From Artemisia argyi (Eukaryota > Streptophyta > Magnoliopsida > Asterales > Asteraceae): 64,000 nt of DNA. Each line of letters opens with the position of its first letter. Position 1 is the first letter of the stretch. Location of the stretch: NCBI GenBank assembly GCA_030686995.1, contig CM060693.1:107686228-107750227 (forward strand), given 5' to 3'. Below, piece by piece: positions 37,481-48,302 of the stretch. The position numbers and the translations under genes were made by a program. The notes beneath the pieces were generated by a model that was not told the origin of the DNA, did no database searches, and was given only the letters and a program-made list of their open reading frames with translations.

Positions 37481-39132
37481 TACGACCTGCATTTGAAACC
37501 AGACAATCGTGGATAACTGAAAAAGCTGGAGCCCCACACACAATTGGGGTCCGTTTGGTTAGAACACACAAATATTGGATTATCATAAGTAACAGGTATC
37601 TCACTGAAGTGTTCACATTTTGATGCACTAGAACTAGAAGTGGTATCTATTGCTTCTATAGGAAATAGTCTACCAGTAGGTCTCCACTTCCTAATAGGCA
37701 TATCTCTAGAGTTAGTAGTCCTAGTCACTGGGCACATTTTCCTCGGAGTGAATTTCCTTCTAGTAGGTCTCCATTGATAACCAACATTAGTGAACACTTT
37801 TCCTGTTTTATTCCAGACTTGTTTTGCTCGTTTAACACTAGAAACATTCATATCTGGTGATCGTATAATAGATTTAAGAAAAGGCACAGCACATGCATCA
37901 TGATCACCATAAATTAAGCATTTGTTACATGTCTTACAAATAGCATCAGAATTCGAATTAATTACATCATTGTTCACACAAATGTTTGAAATAACTCGAT
38001 TCCTTTCACTAAGCAACACTTTATTGTTCCTAGATGATTCTTCTACTTCCTTCATAAGTGAGCTCTTAGCCGGCAAAGTCCTATCATTCTTTGTATTGCC
38101 CTTAGGCTGTGACTTGCTAGCATTAGATACACCTTTTACTCCTGTAGAAGCAATGATGGGAACATTAGTCTGATTAGTTGCTACTTGTTTACTGGTGATC
38201 AAGATGGAGGATTGAGGCATGATTTGGGGAAAGTCAACTGTGACATGCTTGTTGCCACTGAGAGGGTGCAATGCAGTTGTCCTATCCGACTTGGTATCAT
38301 TCTTGGGGCATGATCCTATGGCATATTCTAACAATTCCTGGGCCCTATTAGTGAGGAAGCACGCACCAATAATAACATCATCAAGTGGTTTAGCAATCCT
38401 CTCATCTTCAATGGTTTCTCTAAGTATGGCCAGACAATCCTTAAGATTTCTAAGATAGTTATTATGAACTAACTTATTGTTCCTAAGGGGAAGAGAAACA
38501 TTCACAGCATCGCACGCATATTTATTACAAGCAGGTACCTTGGACATTGCATGATCACATGAAACAACTGGCATTTTACCCTTTACCATGGTCTTTAGAT
38601 TCTCAATTTCATTTAACAAAGAAGTGACTTTCTCATTGTTTTGGTCACGTGTTGTTTTGATTGACTCAAACAATTCTTTATAACGTTGTTTAGCGTTGGA
38701 CATTTCAGCACGAAGCCACTCATTTTCATGTTGTAACTCATTGATAATGCCCTGTTTTTGAAAATTTTGAGAATCCATAGACTTCTGGTAATTGGTATTG
38801 ATCACATCACTTCTGTTCGATTTTAATTGTGCAATTTGGACCTTCAACTTCCGAATCGTGTTAGAGTGAGCTTGAATTACTTCATCCTTTTTGGCTAATT
38901 CAAAACATGTATCAAATTCAGGAACATCCGAAGATATCTTGGCATTTGATATTTTTATACTTTCTTCTAGATGTTGATATTTTAATTGTAGGTTCAAATT
39001 ATCAACTTCTAGTTTTGAGAAATTCCTGACCATGTTATCATGATCATCGTTTTGAATTTTTTTAATAAGTTTGTAATTCTCCCCCTCAAGCTCAATCACA
39101 CGATTTTGGAAGACATTCAGAGTAACCGACAT
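37435..39132 (-). CDS. inner copia: coiled-coil region between gag and protease
   Basis: Same frame as the upstream gag, separated by a TGA at 39145-39147. The first third is a long coiled coil ([38 protein letters not shown]). The rest is Ser/Thr/Asn-rich with a cysteine pair cluster ([16 protein letters not shown]). The frame runs past the protease start and ends at 37435, where the protease is read in another frame. Probably part of a long Gag-Pol precursor. Confidence 0.7.
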   Translation of the reverse strand: MSVTLNVFQNRVIELEGENYKLIKKIQNDDHDNMVRNFSKLEVDNLNLQLKYQHLEESIKISNAKISSDVPEFDTCFELAKKDEVIQAHSNTIRKLKVQIAQLKSNRSDVINTNYQKSMDSQNFQKQGIINELQHENEWLRAEMSNAKQRYKELFESIKTTRDQNNEKVTSLLNEIENLKTMVKGKMPVVSCDHAMSKVPACNKYACDAVNVSLPLRNNKLVHNNYLRNLKDCLAILRETIEDERIAKPLDDVIIGACFLTNRAQELLEYAIGSCPKNDTKSDRTTALHPLSGNKHVTVDFPQIMPQSSILITSKQVATNQTNVPIIASTGVKGVSNASKSQPKGNTKNDRTLPAKSSLMKEVEESSRNNKVLLSERNRVISNICVNNDVINSNSDAICKTCNKCLIYGDHDACAVPFLKSIIRSPDMNVSSVKRAKQVWNKTGKVFTNVGYQWRPTRRKFTPRKMCPVTRTTNSRDMPIRKWRPTGRLFPIEAIDTTSSSSASKCEHFSEIPVTYDNPIFVCSNQTDPNCVWGSSFFSYPRLSGFKCRSYKSSFGIWTQAAQNI

Positions 39133-39144
39133 TTCATGAAATTG

Positions 39145-40037
39145 TCAAGCAGATAGCGCAGAGTCGGTAACAGTATAAAACACATCTTTAGCAATGCAGT
39201 TAGCAATCAAATTATCATTCATGATGAGAATGTTTTTCCTGTTAATTTCACTGTGTTTGAGATCAATAGCAAGTTGGTTACCCTCACTTTCCACTTCATC
39301 AAAAACCTTTTTCATTTGAGTCACATCATCATTAATGGTGTTTTTAAGTCCCTCAAAATGTTCTTTTAGAAGTTTAAAAAATGGCATAACTTCAGTTAGG
39401 TAACACTGTTTTGTTTGCTCAAAACCCCTTTCCCCTTCTGTAATCCCTGTAGGTGTAATTCTTATTTTACAGGTTTTCTCAAATTCATTGAACAATTGAC
39501 CAAGCACATACAGCCCAATTAGAGTATTACATTGTGTGGGAAGAGTGAAAGGGACAAGGTGCCTGGGTGTGTTCAGGGGATAGGCAGTTGGGTGAGCAAT
39601 TCTAAACATAGTCCGTGTGTTGCCTACAACTCTTTCAGCTTGCATTCTCTCAATGTCAATATTCCAAAACACTTTTTCAGGAAAAATTCTCTTTTGAGGA
39701 ACAAAAATTGCAGTGTGATTGTCATTAGCATAATCATAGTGAAACACGAGATTCTTAGCAATGCATTTAGGATCCTTTAACCGTTCAGCAAGTTTAGCCC
39801 TAGTTCTATCCTCTGCCTCATTGATGTGGTCATAGGATCGAGTATCGGGAGGTGCATGGTTAGGTTCAAGCATAGTTTTTGCATCATATAATGCAGGTTG
39901 TGCACCTAGACCTATTTTAAGGAATCTTGCTTTGGGTTTGGAGGTATCATGTTCACTAAATTCATCACTTAACTTCCTGTGACTTTCCATCATTTGAGCA
40001 GATTGAATGGTTTGGCCCTGTGTGTACAACTTATCTT
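39145..40037 (-). CDS. inner copia gag, C-terminal part after the LINE-like insert
   Basis: The frame continues directly from LKNKLEDKLY at 42745 to TQGQTIQSAQMMESHRKL here once the insert and one duplication copy are ignored. It has hydrophilic, helix-rich sequence and ends at TGA 39145, in frame with the next block. Confidence 0.75.
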
Positions 40038-42730
40038 TTTTTTTTTGGGTAAAGGGGAATAATCCTGTACCCCGGTAAATCACATTAACCAAAAATCATT
40101 TAAGTACAATGGATATGGGTGAAATCCCATATCAAAGCCCGTTACATAGGCATAAACATTTCTTTGAAACAAGAAAAAAACCACTACCACATAAACAAAA
40201 CATGACTACAATAAGACCAACTACTACCTAGTCCGACCTTGGAGCTTGAAATCATCATAATAGGCAGCCAAGTGTCTTGGTAACTCGTGTAGCTGATCCG
40301 TAAAGTCATCATACTCGTCGTACTCATCCTGGTTCTGTCCACCACCCGTTGATGATAATGTACTCTTGGGCATATCATATAAATTCACATACTCATCAAA
40401 CGGATCAAGAACCTCATCCACCTCGCTGTCAGAATCAATTACATCACCAACCTTAGAGAAAGGGTTACTTCTTTTAGTAGTGGAGTTAACAAGGGATAAG
40501 GAAGAACTAGACGGACCAGCCTCCTTACCCTTATCCAAAAGTAAACTTCCAGGCGGCTCATGTAACGAAATATCATTAATGGAGGAGACACAATCAGTAT
40601 CCGCCATTACACAACCATTATAACCATCCTTAGGCACGTCATCCTTAGGAATATCAATCACTTTATCATTCTCCATACGTTGATCAATATAACTCTTCAA
40701 TTCAGCCACATTGATATCATCATTGAAGTACTTTCCATCCGTATTAGAGCTGTTGGAAACATCATTAGGCACCTTTGGAGTAGGATGTGGTTGTTCAGTG
40801 TCATTAGGCTTATCACAAACCAACTCCGATCCCTCCATAGAGATAAGAGGGGAATTAACCTTAGGTATAGACGTAGTAGCCTGGTTGTTATTACTAGGCT
40901 TAGATACGGGACGATATATCAATTTAGGCTTACCCGACACCCTCACCTTTTTAACACCCTTAGATTTACTCTTTGCAGCCTCGCCACCATCATCCACACA
41001 TAATGTACGTATAACTTCCTTCTCTTTCCTATAGCACTCCTTATCAACATGATCAAAAGTTTTACATATAGAACATCGAGGCGGCTTATATTCAAACTCA
41101 ATATCAATTCTAACCATACGATGCTCATTAGTCTTTGGAATAGGAACTGCCACAACAAGAGATTCCACATAATCATTATCAGCCGAGATCTCAACTAAAA
41201 CACGAGCATACGAATTCATACCCCACGACTTGAGGCACATATTACTTGTGTGTTCATCATACATAATGATTCGTCCAAGTTTAGTCGCGATCACATTCAG
41301 CCCCACCTTAGAATATGCCACGACCGGCACGTTATACATTTTAACCCAAACATGAACCTTCTTAATTGCATGTTTAATCAAATCAGAATTAGGGTTCCAA
41401 ATGTGGAGAATGAGTGGAATAGACCTAATTCGCCAAGAACCATGATTAAGAACATTTTCCATACCTTCCCTACTTGAGAACTGAAACATAAAGAACCCTT
41501 GATGTATCATGACATGCATAAGCCCGAATTTCTTCCAAACGTTACGCACAAAATTTTGGACAACAGGAAACGCAGGCCTTTGTCCAACAAAATAGCCATA
41601 AAGAGAATTATTAAATCGTGAGCAAATTGTTTCCACCTCTTCATGCGGTATTACAGCATCAGCCAAAGTTAAATCGACCTTAGCATCATGATTAACAACC
41701 TCATCGACCCTCGTAATACCAGCAGCAGCATGGCTATTTTCATCGATCAAAACAGAAGTAGATGTAGAGCATCCCACCTCAGAACCGTCCAACTTGGACT
41801 CAATAACACGAACATCGACATTAGCAGCTTCAAACATGTGGTTATCATCCTTAGAATCCATGTTAACAAAAGCAGCTGTATCATCATTCAAACCAATAGC
41901 AGGTTCACGAGAATTAACACAACGATATGGCATCCTATGTGTACCATCTCTCCTCGAACCAGTACCATCAGATTTTTTAAACTGTTTAGACAAATCACTC
42001 AACACCGAACTACCCTCATTCAACTTTGAAGCCCTATTCTAATTGTTGAGAAAACCTTTCTCCATCTCTCTCATAAACCCACTTCCAATCAATAATCAAA
42101 CTAAGACCACGACACACACCAGTCCCTAAGAATTAGGGTTTTGTACCACAATATCTTCCACGCAGAATTGAGTAAAACGTTATCGCACACAACCACAGCT
42201 TGCACGCTAAATCACAAACCCTAAACCAGGGTATTGAATATGAATGGATACACAATAGCAGCAAGAAGCACCAAATCACTTGTACACAATAGAAAAAACG
42301 AAACCCAACAAGAATCGTTAAACCTTGAGCCCTTAATCCTTAACAGAATTAAATATTGTGTAACAAGAAAGAGATCGACAAAAATATATAGAACACAAAG
42401 CAAATTCGATCAATATGAAACCCTAAAGGCGGTTACAAAAGAATCCTAATAATCGGATTGAGGTTTGGGATTAATAATGTAACCGACCCAAGAAAAACCC
42501 TAAAAGCGATTTAGGGTAAAGATAAAAACGATTAAACTAGCCCTCCAAACCAGAAGATTATGTGAGAACAGCAGCAATGAAAGTAGAATTAATGAGAAAC
42601 ACTAACTCTAATCAAACAATCAAGGCAAATTACAGCAGAACACACAAGAAAAAATGGTTATAGATGAAGATCGATTAGGATTAGGGAGGGGGTAGTTAAT
42701 CGCCAGAGAGAGAATAATATTAGGGTTTAA
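40038..42730 (-). mobile_element. LINE-like insertion encoding only ORF1
   Basis: Flanked by the 14-bp duplication GTACAACTTATCTT (40024-40037 and 42731-42744). The minus-strand 3' end is TTTACCC followed by a run of about 10 A, as left by target-primed reverse transcription. It consists of about 0.7 kb of 5' leader, a 599-codon ORF and 0.19 kb of 3' tail. There is no endonuclease or reverse transcriptase ORF2. It could be a shortened LINE, a copy of a spliced or deleted LINE transcript, or a retrocopy of a host DUF4283 gene. Confidence 0.85.
40224..42023 (-). CDS. DUF4283 and CCHC zinc-knuckle protein (LINE ORF1-like)
   Basis: 599 codons, intact. A DUF4283-type region lies at about residues 105-265 (YFVGQRPAFPVVQNFVRNVW, VLNHGSWRIRSIPLILHIWNP, WVKMYNVPVVAYSKVGLNVIA). 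It is followed by the knuckle CSICKTFDHVDKEC, a basic stretch (KSKSKGVKKVRV), a long polar linker, and an acidic end DEYDEYDDFTDQ with a final LQGRTR. LINE ORF1 proteins of this type bind nucleic acid. An undamaged frame in a recent insert implies that the source copy is intact and was active recently. Confidence 0.8.
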   Translation of the reverse strand: MNEGSSVLSDLSKQFKKSDGTGSRRDGTHRMPYRCVNSREPAIGLNDDTAAFVNMDSKDDNHMFEAANVDVRVIESKLDGSEVGCSTSTSVLIDENSHAAAGITRVDEVVNHDAKVDLTLADAVIPHEEVETICSRFNNSLYGYFVGQRPAFPVVQNFVRNVWKKFGLMHVMIHQGFFMFQFSSREGMENVLNHGSWRIRSIPLILHIWNPNSDLIKHAIKKVHVWVKMYNVPVVAYSKVGLNVIATKLGRIIMYDEHTSNMCLKSWGMNSYARVLVEISADNDYVESLVVAVPIPKTNEHRMVRIDIEFEYKPPRCSICKTFDHVDKECYRKEKEVIRTLCVDDGGEAAKSKSKGVKKVRVSGKPKLIYRPVSKPSNNNQATTSIPKVNSPLISMEGSELVCDKPNDTEQPHPTPKVPNDVSNSSNTDGKYFNDDINVAELKSYIDQRMENDKVIDIPKDDVPKDGYNGCVMADTDCVSSINDISLHEPPGSLLLDKGKEAGPSSSSLSLVNSTTKRSNPFSKVGDVIDSDSEVDEVLDPFDEYVNLYDMPKSTLSSTGGGQNQDEYDEYDDFTDQLHELPRHLAAYYDDFKLQGRTR

Positions 42731-42744
42731 GTACAACTTATCTT

Positions 42745-44815
42745 CCAATTTATTTTTTAACGTTTTTAATTTTGAGAAGTCATTTAGAAGTTTAGTTTCT
42801 TTATCCTTGAATTCTTGTTTGATTGTACTCAAACCTTTTTGAACCTCAAGTTTTTGTTTGACGGTTTGATTCAATTGGTTCTTTAAAGAAACTAGTTCCC
42901 TTTTTAATGATTCTTGTTTGGAATTATTTTCAGATATGTAAGTACGCAGTTGCCATTCCATTTTCTGCTCACGTTCATTCAACTCAAACTTAGCACGCTG
43001 CTCATAAATGTTTACTTGATCCTTAAGGGCGTTAATTCTAGTGATCAGAGAATCATCAGGGTTGTATATAGAGTGCTCATATATCTCATGCTTACTAGAA
43101 TCAATAGACGGCATGTCACTCGGTACAACTTGGGTTCCATTGTCATACACATACATTTCATATGGGATATTATTGGTATTACCCATATTTGTGATGTCTG
43201 TGTTGACAATATTCTTGGGTTGTACAGAGCCACATGCCCCCTGTACAGGTGCAGAATTATTCAGATCATGTTTAGAGGATGTTGGTACCTCAGAGATAGC
43301 AGACGTGATGGATAAATCAGGATGTTGTGAAGAGGATGCTGCTGCAGACAGATTAGCCATGAAGATTGTTTGAGCAGTTGGTTCATCATCCACGTCTGAG
43401 TCAAATGCATCACACTCTTCAACTTGAAAGATATTTGGATCATTAAGAGCCATGTCCTGAACAGGTTGATCATCCACATCAGCATCAAAGGTGTTCCCAT
43501 CATTACCGGCCAGAAAGAGCAAAGCTTCTTCATCTAACACAGTCCCATTTTCTTGTGCCTGCATCAGCAGCATCTTGTCTTTGAAGTACTCAGAGTTTTG
43601 GGGACGTTTTGGGAGAGTGCAATTCCTAGCAATGTGGCCCAACCCTCCGCAGTTGTAGCATTTCGGTTGCTTAGCTTGTGCTTGAAGAGCATTCCCAACT
43701 CTGTACTGCCCATTCTCTCTACCAGCATTTCTTTGGTTGAAGTTCTGTCTTCCCTGCACATTCTGCACCACTACCCTACCATCTTCAATGACTGGCTGAT
43801 TACGTGGATTAGATGAGATTCTGAGCTGGTTGTTAGTAGATGGGAGTGCAGCCCTGAACTGTTGGACCAGTAAAGACACTTGGTTGGAGAGATTATCAAT
43901 CATCATGTCAGTGTGAGAATACCCAGAATCAAGTTGAGTATTCAATGCAGATGGTGAGGGAGTTGATGATTGACTAATGGTTGGGGTAGACCTGGAGGAT
44001 GATTGTGATGGTTGAACTTGATCTTTAGAGGTTTGATTAGGTTGTTGAACATTGGAGACAAAAGCAAGAGATTCATTTGTTGCAGACGGATTGAGCTTTT
44101 CTCGCATTAGCCGATCGTAAGCTGCATGTTTCTCATGTTGCTGGAGATACGCATACAGTTGTTCATGATTGGTATGCCTGAGACCCTTGTTGAGCTTAAC
44201 AGCCGTGACAAACCTATCCCATTCCGGTGCCATGTTGTTCACGAATTTTGAATTGAGCTGTATGTTGGGCATTGTCATCTTGATAGCTCTCATGTCATTG
44301 ACCAACTTGTGAAATCTGACGTAATAGTCAGTAATGCTTTCACCTGGATTCATTTTGAAATGCTCAAATTCATCGTATAGCTGTGACTCACGATCTTCTT
44401 TAGTTAACTCAGACCCTGCAAGAAGCGTTTTGACATTATCCCAGACCGCCTTTGCTTCAGTGTTGAAGTTGATCAGTTTGTAGACATCTTTGGGAAGGCC
44501 TTGAATGATGATATTAGATGCTCTGATGTCTGCATCATAGCGTTTCTTTTCTTCTTCAGACAACTCATTGTAAGTGCGAGGTCTATCAGGACCAAACACG
44601 GCCGGTAGTTGATCAGTTGCTTCTGAAATCGTGTCTCTAGTAGTACCCACTTGAAAGGGTCCCTCATCGATGGATTTCAGAATGTTAACCCCATTATCTT
44701 TACCTAGACAGTACAGCCGTATCCTTTGAGCCCATGATTCATAGTCAGTTCTGTCCAACATCGGAGGTCGGGTGTCAGACCCCGCAGCTTGAATGTCATC
44801 GGAAGAAGTCGACAT
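42745..44815 (-). CDS. inner copia gag, N-terminal part
   Basis: Start chosen at ATG 44815 (MSTSSDDIQAAGSD). The capsid follows: LDRTDYESWAQRIRLYCLG, YDADIRASNIIIQGLPKDVY, LTKEDRESQLYDEFEHFKM, DYYVRFHKLVNDMRAIKM and KFVNNMAPEWDRFVTAVK. The nucleocapsid has an intact CCHC, CYNCGGLGHIARNC, near 43640-43681. A coiled coil follows and the frame is cut at 42744 by the LINE-like insert. The ORF extends upstream of 44815, but the extra residues are leader sequence. Confidence 0.85.
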
Positions 44816-45637
44816 CACAAATAAGTTAACCACAATAAAATCCAACCGCAACTTAACCACAACTTGACCAAACCGCAGAACACAATCCAACCGCAGTATG
44901 AGCTAACCGCAACCAGAGCAAACCGCAGGTCAAAGAAACTAACCGCAGAGCACTAACCGCAAGTTATACCAAACCACAACAAAATCCAGTCGCAGTATGA
45001 ACTAACCGCAACCTAGACGAACCGCAGACCAAAAATACTAACCGCAAGACACTAACCGCAGATTATAACTAACCGCAGAAAATAACCAACCGCAGAGACA
45101 GTTAACCGCAATGCACTTGAACACAAGACACTTAATCGCAATGAGTTAACCGCAACACACTTAACCGCAGAGAATCTAACCGCAGTACTTAGAACCAAAC
45201 GCAAAATATTTAACCGCAGAACCTAGACGCAATACGAAGCTGAGGAAGACTTAACCGCAGAATCTACTCGCAGAGACAAAAGTCCAAAACTGTCACTTTC
45301 GTTGCGTTTTGTTTGTATTCCCGAAATAGTAAACGCAGAAAGTTAATCGCAGTTCGCAGGACTTAACCGCAACCAAGCAATGAAACAGTGGACTTAACCG
45401 CTACTAAGAAAAACGCCTAAAATCAATTCCAAACTTCAAATAGCTTGATGATATTGTAACACACTCAACACTACAATGTTCCACAAACACTAATGAACAT
45501 AAAAGGACATCACAAACATGTATAACAACACTAGAGGGATAAAACCAAGATGTTTTCCAAGAGAGTGGCACCAAACTCACAAAACCACTCAAAACATCAT
45601 CAAATTCGATTCTACAAGGCACTAAGATGAAACCTTG
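44816..45637 (-). repeat. inner copia leader with about 20 AACCGCA words
   Basis: On the plus strand AACCGCA occurs about 20 times between 44846 and 45370, usually as TAACCGCAR, at irregular spacing of 8-60 bp, with further variants (TAATCGCA, AAACGCA). On the element's own strand this reads TGCGGTTA. The region lies between the primer site and gag, where packaging signals usually are. Confidence 0.85.
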
Positions 45638-45651
45638 GCTCTTGATACCAA
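45638..45651 (-). promoter_or_regulatory. primer-binding site of the inner copia
   Basis: TTGGTATCAAGAGC on the minus strand, one base after the 5' LTR. Initiator-Met tRNA type. Confidence 0.8.
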
Positions 45652-45652
45652 T

Positions 45653-46013
45653 TGTAGAATACAAATTATGTTGGAAACATGTTCATGTGGTGTTGAGTGA
45701 GGCGTAGAAACGGGAGGAGGGAGGAGATGAGAGAAAAGGGAGGAACCTTGAAAGAAAAAGAAAAGGTTAGATTGAAAATGTATGAAAGGTCCAACCCTCT
45801 CCACATGTGGAGAGGGGTATTTATAGTTACAATATAACGCCCACTCCCGGGCTGTGGATCAGGCATACAGTGGGTAAAGACCCATTCCTTCTTCCACGGT
45901 GTTACTTAATCTAATACTAATTAACTAATAAACTAACTAACTACGAGCTACCTTAATGCTATTACAATCATTAGGTGACCGAGACTTTTACAGGAATATT
46001 TGTATTCCTAACA
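45653..46013 (-). repeat. 5' LTR of the inner copia
   Basis: 361 bp, TGTAGAATAC to CCTAACA on the plus strand. Two substitutions against 30769-31129. Confidence 0.95.
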
Positions 46014-46351
46014 GTGCCCTTGTAAAAGAACTCGACATTTAGCTTTGTGTCGGTAAAAGTATAAGCGACGTGTAAGGTTTTCTCCGCCGGTGAAAGGAGC
46101 TTGTTGACTAGTGAAAGAAACTCTCGAGTTGGATACTCGGGGCGTGGACGTAGGGCAAGGAAAAAGAGTCCTTGTAGCCGAACCACGATAAATACTCGTG
46201 TTGTGGTTTGATCGTTTCTTTCATTTACTTACTTGTTATATATTGTGTTTGTGCATATATCTTTGATCAATCGGAAAGTTTCAAAGCTAACTTAACAAGT
46301 TAAAAAGATTTTGATCGGCAAACTATTCAACCCCCCTTCTAGTTTTTCACA
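46014..46351 (+). repeat. 5' LTR of the outer copia, second part
   Basis: Resumes with the duplicated GTGCC (46014-46018) and ends TTTTTCACA. It has five substitutions against the corresponding part of the 3' LTR. Confidence 0.95.
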
Positions 46352-46352
46352 A

Positions 46353-46366
46353 TTGGCATCAAGAGC
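46353..46366 (+). promoter_or_regulatory. primer-binding site of the outer copia
   Basis: TTGGCATCAAGAGC directly after the LTR, a variant of the initiator-Met tRNA site used by many copia elements. Confidence 0.75.
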
Positions 46367-46418
46367 TACGTTACTCAAGCTTTTAAAATATATTGTGTTT
46401 TAAAACTTGAAACGATCC

Positions 46419-48284
46419 ATGGGTTTTGAAAATTACAAAGAAGGGCAATCTATGCAAAGACCACCACTCTTTGAAGCAAATGGTTTTATATATTGGAAAA
46501 ACCGTTTTGAAACTTACGTGAAATCTAAAGATATAGATTTGTGGTATATAATTATTGATGGTGATAACGTAGTTACTAACATCAAAGATGATGATCAAAA
46601 GAAATTAATAGGTAAAAATAATGAAGCTAAAATGATGCTTTATAATGCTTTGCCTAAGAAAGAATATGAAAGAGTCTTTTTGTGTAAAACCGCCAAAGAT
46701 ATTTGGCAATCTTTAATTGTCACTTATCAAGGAAACTCACAAGTTAAAGATAACAAAATTGATCTTCTTGTTCAACAATATGAACAATTTGTTATTTCCG
46801 AAGATGAGATTATTGATAATGCTTTTGCTAGATTTAATACCATTATTACTTCACTTAAAGCACTTGACGAATCTTTTTGTAGTAAGAACTTTGTCAGGAA
46901 ATTTCTTAGAGCACTTCATCCGAAGTGGAGAGCAAAAGTGACGGCAATTGAAGAATCCAAAGATCTTTCAAGCATGTCACTTGATGAGCTAATTAGAAAC
47001 CTCAAAGTTCACGAAATGGTAATGGAAAAAGATTCGGAACTAGTTAGAGGCAAGAAAGAAAAAGTTAAGTCCATTGCCTTGAAAGCTAGTGTCCAATCAA
47101 GTGATGATGAAGAATCTACTTCGGATAGTGATGATGAGGAATATGCTATGGCTGTGAGAGACTTCAAGAAGTTCTTTCGTAGGCGAGGGAAGTTTGTAAG
47201 GCAACCTAAAGATGACAAGAAAACCTTCCGGAAAGATCGTGATGATCGAAAAGGAAAAGTTGAAAGAAAATATTATAGGTGTGGAGACACAAGTCATCTT
47301 GTAGGAGAATGTCCAAAACCACCCAAGAGCAAACCTCAACAAGCTTTTGTGGGTGGTGCTTGGAGTGACTATGAAGGAGATGATGATGAGCCAAAGAATG
47401 ATGATATTGCTCTCATGGCTCACAACTCAAATGAGGTACTCTCCGACTCATCTTACTCCTCTATTGATGATGATACTTTACAAAATGAATATAACAAACT
47501 TTGTGAGTTAAGCTTAAAAATCATAAACAAAAATAAATTTTTGAAAACTAAAAAGGAGTTTTTAGAAAATGAAGTTTATGAGTTAAAAGAAAAAGCTAAG
47601 AGATTAGAAAAGGGTAAAGGTATTGACACATCATGCAAATCATGTGAAGAACTTAAACTTGAAGTTGAGAAACTTAAAATTACTCAAAATGATCTAATCA
47701 AACAAACCACAAAGTTCAAAAAGTTCGATAAGAGCATTTCGTGTGCGGATGAAATTATGAAACTTCAAAAGTCACCCTTTGATAAAACAGGTCTAGGGTT
47801 CAGGAAAGTAGAAACCGTTAAGGGTTAAACGAAACAAGACAAGAATGCACATGAAACTGTTACAGTAACCTGCGGATCAGACGGAACCCAAAATAGGGTT
47901 CCGCCCGTTGGTCCCGAAGGTTCCGCCAGGTCTGCTGCAGCAGTAACTCTATCCACTTCGGATCGTTCAAAATTTGTTAAAGTTACATACAAAAATGGAA
48001 CAAAACCTGTGTTTAAAACTGAAGTAGGATTTAGTAAAAATGTATTTAGAGCTAAAACTACTCAACCAAGACCTAAGACTCCTATTCCCAAACGTCCCTT
48101 TCCAAAGAGCAACTTCAACGCTCGACCAAACTACCCACATGTTTGGAACCAAAACACTCCTAGACATTACCAAACTCAAAACCACATGCCATGGAACCCT
48201 TATGCTCTATTTTCATACTTGGAACAAATTAATGGCATGCTTAACCAAAATGGACCCATGAGAAATTGGGGACCAAATGTTTGA
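46419..48284 (+). pseudogene. outer copia gag, one nonsense codon
   Basis: Start chosen at ATG 46419 (MGFENYKEGQSM). Capsid text includes WKNRFETYVKSKDIDLW, IWQSLIVTYQGNSQVK, LLVQQYEQFVI and FLRALHPKWRAKVTAI. The nucleocapsid knuckle reads YYRCGDTSHLVGEC, so the first cysteine of CCHC is tyrosine. A Glu/Lys-rich coiled coil follows. TAA at 47826-47828 interrupts the frame, which then continues in the same frame (including RPFPKSNFNARPNYPHVWN) to a TGA at 48282-48284. The GGAACCC module at 47876-47935 lies inside this coding stretch. Confidence 0.85.
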
Positions 48285-48302
48285 GTGTTTTTCATAAAAT
48301 AG

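Larger units (their letters stand above)
30769..46013 (-). mobile_element. inner copia LTR retrotransposon nested in the outer 5' LTR
   Basis: 361-bp LTRs with TG...CA ends, flanked by GTGCC at 30764-30768 and 46014-46018. The uninterrupted 3' LTR of the outer element confirms the empty site. Minus strand: primer site at 45638-45651, leader, gag, a long coiled-coil region, pol, then 2.9 kb of noncoding sequence before the 3' LTR. About 12.6 kb without the LINE-like insert. The proteins belong to a copia family I recognise from Asteraceae genomes. Current defects are the insert in gag, one TGA and one frameshift. Confidence 0.95.

Noticed and set aside
40366..42042. Several plus-strand ORFs of about 80-110 codons
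   Set aside because: They are antisense shadows of the DUF4283 ORF, with no recognisable domains.
44846..45395. AACCGCA array as a CRISPR array or satellite
   Set aside because: Repeats are only 7-9 bp with irregular spacing; there are no long direct repeats or regular unit.
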